DNA of 9,018 nt, taken from the NCBI GenBank assembly GCA_016212845.1, contig JACRDR010000110.1, forward strand, positions 1 through 9,018, in the 5' to 3' direction. Of the stretch, positions 1 through 6,503 are shown in pieces. Source of the DNA: Elusimicrobiota bacterium. Lineage in GTDB: Bacteria; Elusimicrobiota; Elusimicrobia; UBA1565; JACRDR01. The stretch's first letter is position 1; each line of letters opens with the position of its first letter. A model generated the notes under the pieces. That model ran no database searches. It saw nothing but the letters and a program-made list of their open reading frames with translations, and had not been told where the DNA came from. Made by a program: the position numbers and the translations under genes.

Positions 1-379
1 CTCCGGTGCCGCTGCCGCCCGACGTGGTGGGCTCGAGCGCGCTGGACAACAGCCCGGCGCGGTAGAAGAAAGGGCGGTGGGCGAACGGGAAGTGCTTCGC
101 CTCAAGACCGATCGACGTGATCGTGAACGACTGCGTCATGCCCACGCGGCCCAGATGGCCGCGCTGAAACGCGAGTCCCCAGCTCAGGCGCATGGGATCC
201 TCGCGAAAGAGGTCGAACGCGGACAGGAAGCCGTCGTGGCCAACGTCGCCCTGCCCGTCGGCGGCGTTGATCTTGCCCTTCTCCCAATGCTCCCGCGCTC
301 GAACGCGCCAATGGGGCTCGGCCGCGGCGGAACCGGCCGCCGACAAGACCAGCGCGAGCAGGACCGCCGTTCGGAGCAT
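1..379 (-). CDS. Secreted, probable outer-membrane beta-barrel protein, 5' part (runs off left edge)
   Basis: The minus-strand frame starting with ATG at 379-377 stays open to the window edge, giving 126 residues of an incomplete protein. It begins MLRTAVLLALVLSAAGSAAA followed by EPHW, a classical signal peptide: one Arg, a hydrophobic core, and an AxA-type cleavage site near residue 20. The mature part has alternating polar/hydrophobic stretches rich in aromatic residues (RLSWGLAFQRG, SFTITSIGLEAKHF, PFFYRAGLLSSALEP), as in the strands and turns of outer-membrane beta-barrels. The family is not recognised; barrel membership is inferred from strand pattern and secretion. No in-frame start lies just upstream, and there is no Shine-Dalgarno; an extended -10 box sits 6 nt before the ATG, suggesting a leaderless message. 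It is divergent from the DUF4178 operon. The overlapping frame starting at 395 is a shadow without a signal peptide. Confidence 0.72.
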   Translation of the reverse strand, partial: MLRTAVLLALVLSAAGSAAAEPHWRVRAREHWEKGKINAADGQGDVGHDGFLSAFDLFREDPMRLSWGLAFQRGHLGRVGMTQSFTITSIGLEAKHFPFAHRPFFYRAGLLSSALEPTTSGGSGTG

Positions 380-385
380 CCATCG

Positions 386-394
386 ATTCTATCA
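386..394 (-). promoter_or_regulatory. Extended -10 promoter for the leftward secreted-protein gene
   Basis: On the minus strand the sequence TGATAGAAT combines a TG dinucleotide with TAGAAT (5 of 6 to TATAAT), an extended -10 element. No good -35 hexamer is seen at 16-18 nt, as expected for extended -10 promoters. The predicted start of transcription falls on or next to the ATG at 379, so the message would be leaderless. Assigned by eye. Confidence 0.4.
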
Positions 395-416
395 AAAGCC
401 GCCGTCCCGAATTCGC

Positions 417-446
417 TTGCCGCTAAAACACCGTATTTCCCATAAT
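417..446 (+). promoter_or_regulatory. Promoter of the DUF4178/aminopropyltransferase operon
   Basis: TTGCCG (417-422, 4 of 6 to TTGACA) is followed after 18 nt by CATAAT (441-446, 5 of 6 to TATAAT). Predicted transcription start is near 453, only a few bases before the GTG at 456, so the first gene would be near-leaderless; no Shine-Dalgarno precedes it. The stretch is AT-rich compared with its surroundings, which supports a promoter role. No operator or riboswitch is apparent. Confidence 0.45.
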
Positions 447-455
447 CGAGCCGGC

Positions 456-1079
456 GTGCAAGAACTAAACTGTCCCTCCTGCGGCGCCAAAGTCCCCTTC
501 CAGTCCAAGGTCAGCCTGGTCGCCGTCTGCCCCCATTGCCGCAGCCAGGTGCTCCGCGACGAGCTGGAGCTGGAGGATTTGGGCAAGGTCGCCGACCTGC
601 ACGAAGACGGTTCGGTCGTCCAGCTCGGCGCCCGGGGCTCCTACAAAGGAACGGCCTTCTCCGTGATCGGCCGGCTGCAGATGCGCTTCCCGGACGGCTT
701 CTGGAACGAGTGGCACCTCTCGCTCGCCGACGGTCGCCAAGGCTGGCTCGGGGAAGCGGCGGGAACCTACGCCGTCAGCTTCCCGGTGGACGCCAAGGCC
801 GTTCCGGCCTTCGACAAGCTCCGGGTCGGCGCGACGGTGAACCTGGACGCCGCTTACGAGGTCTCCGATCTGCGGCACGCCGCCTACGTCTCGGCCGAAG
901 GCGAACTGCCGTTCCAGGCGCCGCTCGGCGAAGAGGCTCCGCTGGCCGATCTCCGCGGCGCCGGGACCAAGTTCGCGACGATCGATTACTCCGAGGACGC
1001 TCCGATCGTCTTCACCGGGGAGTACGTGCCGTTCCCCCAGCTCAAGCTCGACGGCTTGAAAGCCGTCGAAGGCTGGTAG
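456..1079 (+). CDS. Zinc-ribbon DUF4178 protein, N-terminal part of an apparently frameshifted gene
   Basis: From GTG 456 the frame encodes 207 residues. A zinc ribbon comes first (C6-x2-C9 and C25-x2-C28). A DUF4178 core follows at about residues 57-109, with the family's usual pattern: G-x-Y-KG-x-x-F-x-VIGR, an FWNEW-type aromatic core, GWLGEA and a Gly-x-Tyr ending. After a beta-rich stretch (FATIDYSEDAPIVFTGEYV) it stops at TAG 1077-1079 just after EGW. Many DUF4178 proteins (recalled, not searched) are longer and continue from this point into a second zinc ribbon and second DUF4178 unit. Those are present here immediately downstream, but in another frame. GTG 456 is preferred over upstream starts because it sits directly before the zinc ribbon and just after the promoter. 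Role: an accessory protein often found beside membrane aminopropyltransferases; biochemical function unknown. Cytosolic, with no signal peptide or membrane helix. Confidence 0.82.
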   Translation: MQELNCPSCGAKVPFQSKVSLVAVCPHCRSQVLRDELELEDLGKVADLHEDGSVVQLGARGSYKGTAFSVIGRLQMRFPDGFWNEWHLSLADGRQGWLGEAAGTYAVSFPVDAKAVPAFDKLRVGATVNLDAAYEVSDLRHAAYVSAEGELPFQAPLGEEAPLADLRGAGTKFATIDYSEDAPIVFTGEYVPFPQLKLDGLKAVEGW

Positions 1080-1464
1080 CGCCATCGCCGTCTCCTTCAA
1101 CTGCACGGGCTGCGGCGGGCCGCTCGCCATCCGCAACCAGGCGCAGACGCAGTCGATCGCCTGCCCCTACTGCGGCAGCGTGATCGACGCTCAGGACCCC
1201 AAGCTCCAGATTCTCAGCCGCTACAAAGCCCGGCTGACCTACGAGCCGCCGATCCCGATCGGCACGCGCGGGAACCTGCGCGGCGTCGAGTTCGAGGCGA
1301 TCGGCTACATGCGCCGCCGCGTGCGGTACTACGGCGTCGACTACGAGTGGAGCGAGACGCTGCTCTGGAACCCCTTCAACGGCTATCGCTGGCTGCTGGA
1401 GTACAACGGCCACTGGACGCTCATCGAGGACTGCGTCGAGCGGCCCGAGGAGAAGCGCGGATGA
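1078..1464 (+). pseudogene. Second zinc ribbon + DUF4178 unit, displaced by one frame and lacking a normal start
   Basis: This frame reads SAIAVSFNCTGCGG, then a zinc ribbon (Cys codons at 1102, 1111, 1162 and 1171), then a DUF4178 core (RGNLRGVEFEAIGYMRRR, YEWSETLLWNPFNGYRWLLEY), ending at TGA 1462-1464. The frame opens after TGA 1057-1059. Between there and the first Cys there is no ATG, GTG or TTG. The first usable start is GTG 1180, which would discard the whole zinc ribbon. Removing T1077 would join the upstream protein seamlessly (EGW then SAIAVSF), matching the usual one-piece two-ribbon DUF4178 architecture. I therefore read 456-1464 as a single gene interrupted by a one-base frameshift: a real mutation, an assembly error, or a recoding event. 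Alternatives are a rare ATC start at 1084, or a truncated protein from GTG 1180. The stop overlaps the next ATG (ATGA). Codon use stays coding-like throughout. Confidence 0.7.
1447..1452 (+). promoter_or_regulatory. Shine-Dalgarno for the zf-TFIIB membrane protein
   Basis: GAGGAG lies 8 nt before ATG 1461, inside the 3' end of the preceding frame. It decides this start over the longer open frame from 1347, which has no coding sense upstream. Confidence 0.55.
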
Positions 1465-2855
1465 ACGCGCTGCGCTGCCCGAAGTGCTCCTGTCCGCTCG
1501 ACGTCGTGCCTTTGCCCGAGGGCGTCTCGGTCGAGTCGTGCCCGCACTGCTTCGGCGCGTTCTACGACGCGGCCGAACTCGCGGTGAAGGTCGAGCTGAG
1601 CGGAGCGGTCGACACCGAGTGGAACTGCCCGAAATGCGGCGGCCGCCTTCAGACCGGCCGCGCCTACGGCAAGCTGGAGCTGGAACGCTGCGCGGGCTGC
1701 AAGGGAATTTGGTTCGACTCCGGCGAGATCGGCAAGCTGCGCGAACACTCCGGAGTCGAGGGGCTGATCAAGCCCGGCGCCGGCCCGGCCCCGGGCGACC
1801 CGCCGCTCATGCCCGCCGCCGCTCTCGCCGCGTTCACCCAAAAGCTGGAGGAGCAGCGCGCCGGGGCCGCCAAAGGCAAGACGCCGAAGGCGCTCGAGGA
1901 GAAGGACTCGCCTTTCCCCGAAATTCCCGAGGGCTCGACGCTGCTGAACCTCGATGAGAAAAACGATCCCCGGGTCGAGCACCAGGGGCGGACGTACCGG
2001 CACTTCCAGACTTCGCGCCCCGTCGTCACCTACGTGGTCGGCGAGTTCCCGTGGAAGGTGAAGGTCGGCGAGACGGCGATCGCGCGCGACTTCGTGTGCC
2101 CGCCCCATCTCCTTTCGCAGGAAAAGAACGGCAAAGAGTCGGTCTGGACGCAGGGCGAGTACGTCGAGCCCTCCGAGATCTGGACCGCCTTCAAGCTGGC
2201 GGGCTCCCCGCCCACGCGCGTCGGCGTCGCGCCCGCGCAGCCCAACCCGTACGAGGCCTCATGGAAAGCCGTCGCGTTGAGCTTCGCCGTCTTCGCGGTG
2301 GCCGCGGTTTGCGCGGCGTCGGTGATCGGCGGCTGGTCGGCCGGCAAGCTGGTTTACAACAAGCAGCTCCAGTTCGACCCGAAGGCCGCCGAAAAGTCGA
2401 CCGTCACCGAGGTCTTCGAGCTCGAGGGCCACACGTCGAACGTCGAGGTCTTCATCGACGCGCAGCTCAACAACCAGTGGGCGTTCTTCTCGATGGCGCT
2501 CATCAACGCCGACACCGACGTCGCTCTCGACTTCTCGCGGGAAGTCGCGTTCTACACCGGCGTCGACGAGGACGGCCAGTGGCGCGAGGGCTCGCCCTTG
2601 GACACGGTCTATCTCCCGATGGTGCCGCCCGGCCGGTACTACCTGCGCATCGAGCCGGAGACCGACACCGGCGCCTTCAGCTACAACCTGCGCGTGCGCC
2701 GCGACGTGGCGCGCTTCGTCTGGATGTGGCTCGCCTTGATCCTCTTGGCCTTGCCGATGTTCTGGGTGCTCTGGCGCCGGAGCGTGTTCGAGCAGATGCG
2801 CTGGATGGAAAGCGATCACCCATGGGCGTCCGGCTCGGACGATGACGACGAGTAA
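1461..2855 (+). CDS. zf-TFIIB double zinc-ribbon / DUF4178-associated membrane protein with outer beta domain
   Basis: 464 residues. Two TFIIB-type zinc ribbons open the protein (C6, C9, C27, C30 and C56, C59, C77, C80); the second has the family's CKGIWFDSGEIGKL ending. A charged linker follows, then at about 165-260 the domain that usually forms the C-terminus of DUF4178 proteins: TYVVGEFPWKVKVGE, DFVCPP, SVWTQGEYVEPSEIWTAFKL. A membrane helix (268-292) leads into a beta-rich region (about 293-415) ending in PPGRYYLRIEPETD, resembling a jelly-roll or PPC-like sandwich. A second helix (419-438) and an acidic DDDDE tail close the protein. Topology is inferred as zinc ribbons inside, beta domain outside. 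ATG 1461 overlaps the previous stop by 4 nt. Function is unknown; the layout suggests linking an extracytoplasmic signal or ligand to cytosolic metal-binding modules near the aminopropyltransferase. Confidence 0.85.
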   Translation: MNALRCPKCSCPLDVVPLPEGVSVESCPHCFGAFYDAAELAVKVELSGAVDTEWNCPKCGGRLQTGRAYGKLELERCAGCKGIWFDSGEIGKLREHSGVEGLIKPGAGPAPGDPPLMPAAALAAFTQKLEEQRAGAAKGKTPKALEEKDSPFPEIPEGSTLLNLDEKNDPRVEHQGRTYRHFQTSRPVVTYVVGEFPWKVKVGETAIARDFVCPPHLLSQEKNGKESVWTQGEYVEPSEIWTAFKLAGSPPTRVGVAPAQPNPYEASWKAVALSFAVFAVAAVCAASVIGGWSAGKLVYNKQLQFDPKAAEKSTVTEVFELEGHTSNVEVFIDAQLNNQWAFFSMALINADTDVALDFSREVAFYTGVDEDGQWREGSPLDTVYLPMVPPGRYYLRIEPETDTGAFSYNLRVRRDVARFVWMWLALILLALPMFWVLWRRSVFEQMRWMESDHPWASGSDDDDE

Positions 2856-2858
2856 ACG

Positions 2859-3041
2859 ATGAAAACCGGATACCGGATTTACGGAGCGTTGGTGCTGGCT
2901 TGGATGGCGTGGGCCGGCTATTACGGCTGGTCCATGGCGGACGTGGACGAGGTCAAGAGCGTGCCGAAAAGCGTGCGCGACAACCCCGGCGCGTACCGGG
3001 CGCATTACCGCACGCACACGCGGTACTACGGAGGAAAGTGA
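2859..3041 (+). CDS. Small single-pass membrane protein (60 aa)
   Basis: Starts 3 nt after the previous stop and ends in a TGATG overlap with the next gene, so it is firmly inside the operon. One hydrophobic segment (about residues 8-27, GALVLAWMAWAGYYGWSMA) is followed by a basic, Tyr/Arg/His-rich tail that includes RAHYRTHTRYYGGK. No domain is recognised. There is no clear Shine-Dalgarno, so translation probably depends on coupling to the upstream gene. The helix followed by a basic tail suggests a bitopic inner-membrane protein, perhaps a partner of the DUF350-type protein or of the membrane domain of the aminopropyltransferase. Reality rests on tight packing, frame conservation and the membrane segment rather than on homology. 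Confidence 0.72.
   Translation: MKTGYRIYGALVLAWMAWAGYYGWSMADVDEVKSVPKSVRDNPGAYRAHYRTHTRYYGGK
3030..3034 (+). promoter_or_regulatory. Strong Shine-Dalgarno for the DUF350-type gene
   Basis: GGAGG lies 6 nt before ATG 3041, inside the last codons of the preceding gene. It is the clearest ribosome-binding site in the operon and suggests this small membrane protein is made at a higher level than its neighbours. Confidence 0.6.
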
Positions 3042-3259
3042 TGAGAGAGGTACTGAACGTTTCGCATCTGGTCGCCGCCATCGTATACTCGGCGCTCGGG
3101 CTGTCGGTGTTCTGCGTATTCTTCCAGGTCGTCGACAAGCTGACGCCGTACGACCTGTGGCAGGAGCTCGTGCAGAAGCAGAATCGCGCGCTGGCGACCG
3201 TCGTCGGCTCCTTCGCGCTCGGACTGTCCATCATCATCGCGGCGAGCTTGATCGGGTGA
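3041..3259 (+). CDS. DUF350-type small membrane protein (72 aa)
   Basis: 72 residues with two hydrophobic helices, about 8-28 (LVAAIVYSALGLSVFCVFFQV) and 50-71 (TVVGSFALGLSIIIAASLIG). They flank a polar loop, DKLTPYDLWQELVQKQNRAL. The Tyr-Ser-x-x-Gly helix, the PYDLWxEL loop and the N-R-A-L-A followed by a glycine-rich helix are what I expect of a single DUF350 unit; larger DUF350 proteins have two. The family has no established biochemical role and is often seen next to DUF4178 and spermidine-synthase genes. It begins one base inside the previous stop (TGATG), after a good GGAGG, and its TGA overlaps the next GTG (GTGA). Likely located in the inner membrane, possibly as an oligomer because of its small size. 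Confidence 0.82.
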   Translation: MREVLNVSHLVAAIVYSALGLSVFCVFFQVVDKLTPYDLWQELVQKQNRALATVVGSFALGLSIIIAASLIG

Positions 3260-4752
3260 ACCTCGCCCTCTTCGTCTCGATCTTCGTCGTCGCGACCTGC
3301 GGGCTCGTCTACGAGCTGGTCGCGGGCGCGCTCGCCAGCTACCTGCTCGGCGATACCGTGCTGCAGTTCTCGACGGTGATCGGGGCGTACCTCTTCGCGA
3401 TGGGCCTGGGGTCTTGGCTCTCGCGGTGGGTGGGCAAGAACCTGGCGGCCCGCTTCGTGCAGATCGAGGCGCTCGTCGGCCTCGTGGGCGGGTTTTCGGC
3501 GGCCGTGCTCTTCGCGGCGTTCACGTACGTGGAGGGCTTCCGCGTCCTGCTGTACGCGGAGGTGCTCGCGATCGGAACGCTCGTCGGCATGGAGATCCCG
3601 CTGCTGATGCGCCTGCTCAAGAACCGCGTCGAGTTCCGCGACTTGGTGTCCCAGGTCCTGGCGCTCGACTACGTGGGCGCGCTGGGGGCGTCGCTGCTGT
3701 TCCCGCTGTGGCTCGCGCCGAAGCTCGGCCTCCTCAACACGGCGCTCGTGTTCGGACTTCTCAACGTCGCCGTCGCGCTCTGGGCGCTGCGCGTGTTCCG
3801 CGGCGAGATCGCCTCGGGCGGCTGGCTGAGGGCGCAGTGCCTCGGCTCGGCGGCGGCCCTCGTGGTCGGCTTGGCGTTCTCGGCCGAGATCGGAGCCTTC
3901 GCCGAAGGCAGCCTATACGCGGACGAAGTGATCTTCTCCAAGTCCACGCCGTACCAGCGGATCGTGCTGACGCGCTGGAAGGAGGACCTCCGCCTCTTCC
4001 TCAACGGGCACCTCCAGTTCAGCTCGATGGACGAGTACCGCTACCACGAGTCGCTCGTGCACCCCGCGCTCTCCGCGCACCCCCACCCGAAGTCGGTCCT
4101 GATCCTGGGCGGCGGCGACGGCCTGGCGGCCCGCGAGGCGCTGCGCGACCCGCGAGTCGCGCGCGTCACGCTCGTCGACCTCGACGGAGACATGACCAAG
4201 CTTTTCGCGCGCAACCCGCTCTTGACCCGACTCAACCACGGCTCGCTCACCGATCCGCGGCTCCGGCTGATCAACGCCGACGCCTTCCGCTGGCTCGAGG
4301 GCCACGAAGAGCGCTTCGACGCCGCGATCGTGGACTTCCCGGACCCGAGCAACTATTCGGTGGGCAAGCTCTACACCACGACCTTCTACGCCCTCCTGCG
4401 CCGCCGGCTCGAGGCGGGCGGCCTCATCGTCGTGCAGGCGACTTCGCCGCTCTTCGCGCGCCGGTCCTACTGGACCATCGAGCGCACGATCCGCGAGGCG
4501 GGCTTCGCCACGGTGCCCTATCACGCCTACGTCCCGTCGTTCGGCGAATGGGGCTTCGTGATCGGCGCGACCGCTCCCTATCGCCGCCCGACGACGCTTC
4601 CGCCCGGGCTGAAATTCCTCGCGAAGGACTCGCTCGAGGCGCTCTACGATTTCCCCTCGGACATGGCGCGCGTCGAGGCCGAGCCCAACCGGCTCAACAC
4701 GCAGCTCCTGGTCCACGCTTACGAGTCGGAGTGGGAGCAGATCGGCCGTTGA
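3256..4752 (+). CDS. Membrane-embedded polyamine aminopropyltransferase (spermidine synthase family)
   Basis: 498 residues from GTG 3256, which overlaps the DUF350-type stop by 4 nt. Residues 1-212 hold about seven hydrophobic helices. The C-terminal half is a class I methyltransferase-like aminopropyltransferase. It has a substrate-side motif LNGHLQFSSMDEYRYHE (249-265), a nucleotide loop ILGGGDG (G285-D288-G289), acidic VDLD (D308, D310), NADAF, and catalytic VDFPDP with D360 and D363, matching the DxxDP of spermidine synthases. SNYSVGKLYTTTFY follows, as in the long membrane members. These enzymes transfer aminopropyl from decarboxylated AdoMet to an amine such as putrescine; the actual acceptor here is unknown. 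Soluble SpeE is about 290 residues, so the extra membrane domain is the distinguishing feature of this subfamily. All key motifs are intact. A methyltransferase activity cannot be excluded. The longer open frame starting at 3157 is an unsupported extension. Confidence 0.92.
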   Translation: MNLALFVSIFVVATCGLVYELVAGALASYLLGDTVLQFSTVIGAYLFAMGLGSWLSRWVGKNLAARFVQIEALVGLVGGFSAAVLFAAFTYVEGFRVLLYAEVLAIGTLVGMEIPLLMRLLKNRVEFRDLVSQVLALDYVGALGASLLFPLWLAPKLGLLNTALVFGLLNVAVALWALRVFRGEIASGGWLRAQCLGSAAALVVGLAFSAEIGAFAEGSLYADEVIFSKSTPYQRIVLTRWKEDLRLFLNGHLQFSSMDEYRYHESLVHPALSAHPHPKSVLILGGGDGLAAREALRDPRVARVTLVDLDGDMTKLFARNPLLTRLNHGSLTDPRLRLINADAFRWLEGHEERFDAAIVDFPDPSNYSVGKLYTTTFYALLRRRLEAGGLIVVQATSPLFARRSYWTIERTIREAGFATVPYHAYVPSFGEWGFVIGATAPYRRPTTLPPGLKFLAKDSLEALYDFPSDMARVEAEPNRLNTQLLVHAYESEWEQIGR

Positions 4753-6377
4753 ACGTCACCCGCCGGGGGCTCCTCCTCGCGGGCGGAAGCCTTCTCGGAG
4801 CCGCGCTCGCCGAGTCCTGGCGCCGCTGGCTTCCCGCGGGCTCCAAAATCGAAGGGGAGCTCGTCGGGCCCTCGTTCGCCCTCGGCCATAAGCTCCGCGA
4901 CGGCGGATTCCCGCCGCCTACCGGCCCCATCGAAGAGACCGCGGTCGCCGTCGTCGGCGGCGGCGTCTCCGGGCTCTCCGCCGCCTGGAAGCTCGAGCGC
5001 TCCGGCTTGAAGGATTTCCGCGTCTACGAGCTCGAGTCCTCCGCCGGGGGCAACTCCCGCTTCGACGAGAACGAGATCGGCCCGTACCCGTGGGGGGCGC
5101 ATTACCTGCCGTTTCCCCAGCCCGAGTCGAAGGCGGTCTCGGAGCTGCTGCGCGAGTTGAAGGTCGAGCTCGGACGGGACGGCAAAGGACGCGCCGTCTA
5201 CGACGAGCGCTTCGTCTGCTTCGCGCCCGCCGAACGTCTCTACCTCCACGGCCGCTGGCAGGACGGCCTCTTCCCGAAGCTCGGCGCGACCTCGGCCGAA
5301 CTCGCCGAGCGCGACCGGTTCGACCGAATGATGGCCGGATTCCGCCGCCGCCGGGGCTCCGACGGCAAGCGCGCCTTCGCGCTGCCCCTGGAGGAGAGCT
5401 CCCGCGACGCCGAGCTGCTCGCGCTCGACTCAATGTCGATGGCCGACTGGCTGGACCGCGAGGGCTTTACGACCAAGCCGCTTCGGTGGTACGCCGAGTA
5501 CGCCTGCCGCGACGACTTCGGCGCTTCCTTGGAGGACACCTCCGCCTGGGCGGGCATCCACTATTGGGCCGCCCGCGGCGAAGGCCCCGACGACCAGGTC
5601 CTCACCTGGCCCGAGGGCAACGGCTGGCTCGCGCGGCGGCTCGCCGCGGTCGCGGGACCGCGGCTCACGCCCCGCTCCCTCGTCCATCGCGTGGCGCGGA
5701 CCGAAGCGGGGGTCGAGCTCGACGTCCTCGACGCCGGCACGGGCCGCTCCCGCCGCGTCCGAGCGAAGGCCGCCCTGCTGTGCCTGCCGCAGTTCGTCGC
5801 CGCGCGGGTCCTCGAGTCCCGCCGCGCCGCTCCGCCTTCCTGGCTTTCGGAATTCCGCTACGCGCCGTGGGTCGTCTCGAACCTGACGGTCGAGGCGCCG
5901 CCCGCCGGCCGCGGCGCTCCGCCCGCGTGGGACAACGTGATCTACGGAGGCCGCTCGCTCGGCTACGTCGACGCGGCGCATCAGTCGCTGTCGCAGGACC
6001 GCCGCCGCTCGGTGTGGACCCACTACCGCCCGCTGACCGGCGAGGATACGCGCAAGGCGCGAGCCGACGCGCTGGCACGCCCGTGGTCCTACTGGCGAGA
6101 CGCCGTGCTCGAGGATCTGGCCAAGCCGTTTCCCGAGATCGAACGCTCCGTCCGGCGTCTCGACGTCATGGTCTGGGGCCACGGCATGGTCCAGCCACGG
6201 CCCGGCTTCCTGTGGGGCTCGGCCCGCCGGGAAGCCGCGCGGCCGGAGGGACGGATCTTCTTCGGCCACTCCGACTTGAGCGGTTTCTCCGTCTTCGAGG
6301 AAGCGCAGTATAGAGGAGTGCGCGCCGCCCAAGACGCGATGTCCGCCCTGGGTCACCCCTACCGCCGCAGCGTCTGA
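4749..6377 (+). CDS. Tat-signal FAD-dependent oxidoreductase (amine-oxidase / NAD(P)-binding Rossmann type)
   Basis: 542 residues from TTG 4749, which overlaps the preceding TGA by 4 nt (TTGA). A GGGAG sits 11 nt upstream. The N-terminus NVTRRGLLLAGGSLLGAALA has a twin-arginine pair (R5, R6) and a hydrophobic stretch: a plausible Tat signal or signal anchor, which fits a protein exported with its cofactor bound. The FAD-binding dinucleotide fold reads VAVVGGGVSGLSAAWKL (glycines 70-75), then the acidic end YELE (E94) and the GGNSR loop. The C-terminal FAD segment GRIFFGHSDLSGFSVFEEA starts at 501. These features fit the amine-oxidase/phytoene-desaturase superfamily. The substrate is unknown. 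The neighbouring aminopropyltransferase makes a polyamine or polyamine-like product the natural candidate (inference). It is the last gene of the operon. The frame remains open upstream to 3414, but that extension is the shadow of the aminopropyltransferase. Confidence 0.88.
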   Translation: MNVTRRGLLLAGGSLLGAALAESWRRWLPAGSKIEGELVGPSFALGHKLRDGGFPPPTGPIEETAVAVVGGGVSGLSAAWKLERSGLKDFRVYELESSAGGNSRFDENEIGPYPWGAHYLPFPQPESKAVSELLRELKVELGRDGKGRAVYDERFVCFAPAERLYLHGRWQDGLFPKLGATSAELAERDRFDRMMAGFRRRRGSDGKRAFALPLEESSRDAELLALDSMSMADWLDREGFTTKPLRWYAEYACRDDFGASLEDTSAWAGIHYWAARGEGPDDQVLTWPEGNGWLARRLAAVAGPRLTPRSLVHRVARTEAGVELDVLDAGTGRSRRVRAKAALLCLPQFVAARVLESRRAAPPSWLSEFRYAPWVVSNLTVEAPPAGRGAPPAWDNVIYGGRSLGYVDAAHQSLSQDRRRSVWTHYRPLTGEDTRKARADALARPWSYWRDAVLEDLAKPFPEIERSVRRLDVMVWGHGMVQPRPGFLWGSARREAARPEGRIFFGHSDLSGFSVFEEAQYRGVRAAQDAMSALGHPYRRSV

Positions 6378-6497
6378 CCCTCCCTGACTCCGGCCGCGTT
6401 GCGCCCCCCCCTCGAATCGGCTGCTCTTTCAACATGCAAGCGCCGCCCGCCGAAAAACCCCGAATTATTTGTAATCACCTCGTAACATCCAAATTCG

Positions 6498-6503
6498 TAT
6501 AAT
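6498..6503 (+). promoter_or_regulatory. -10 box of the murein endopeptidase gene
   Basis: A perfect TATAAT in an AT-rich patch (about 6463-6503) between GC-rich genes. No good -35 at 16-18 nt; TTGTAA at 6469-6474 is 23 nt away, too far. The predicted start near 6510 gives about a 5-nt leader before ATG 6515, so this would be a near-leaderless transcript, in keeping with the absence of a Shine-Dalgarno. Confidence 0.5.

Noticed and set aside
192..455. Upstream extension of the first DUF4178 frame to an ATG at 192
   Set aside because: It overlaps the secreted-protein gene on the other strand, reads as non-coding sequence, and places the start before the promoter at 417-446.
3414..4748. Long upstream extension of the flavoprotein frame, giving a 987-residue protein
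   Set aside because: It overlaps the aminopropyltransferase in another frame, is Arg/Pro/Ala-rich low-complexity sequence typical of shadow frames in GC-rich DNA, and would bury the Tat signal in the middle.
5430..6356. 308-residue antisense frame within the flavoprotein gene
   Set aside because: Mirror of the GC-rich coding frame; no domain, signal or ribosome-binding site; composition typical of antisense shadows.
6469..6474. TTGTAA as a -35 box for the murein endopeptidase promoter
   Set aside because: 23 nt from the TATAAT, outside the usable 15-19 nt spacing.
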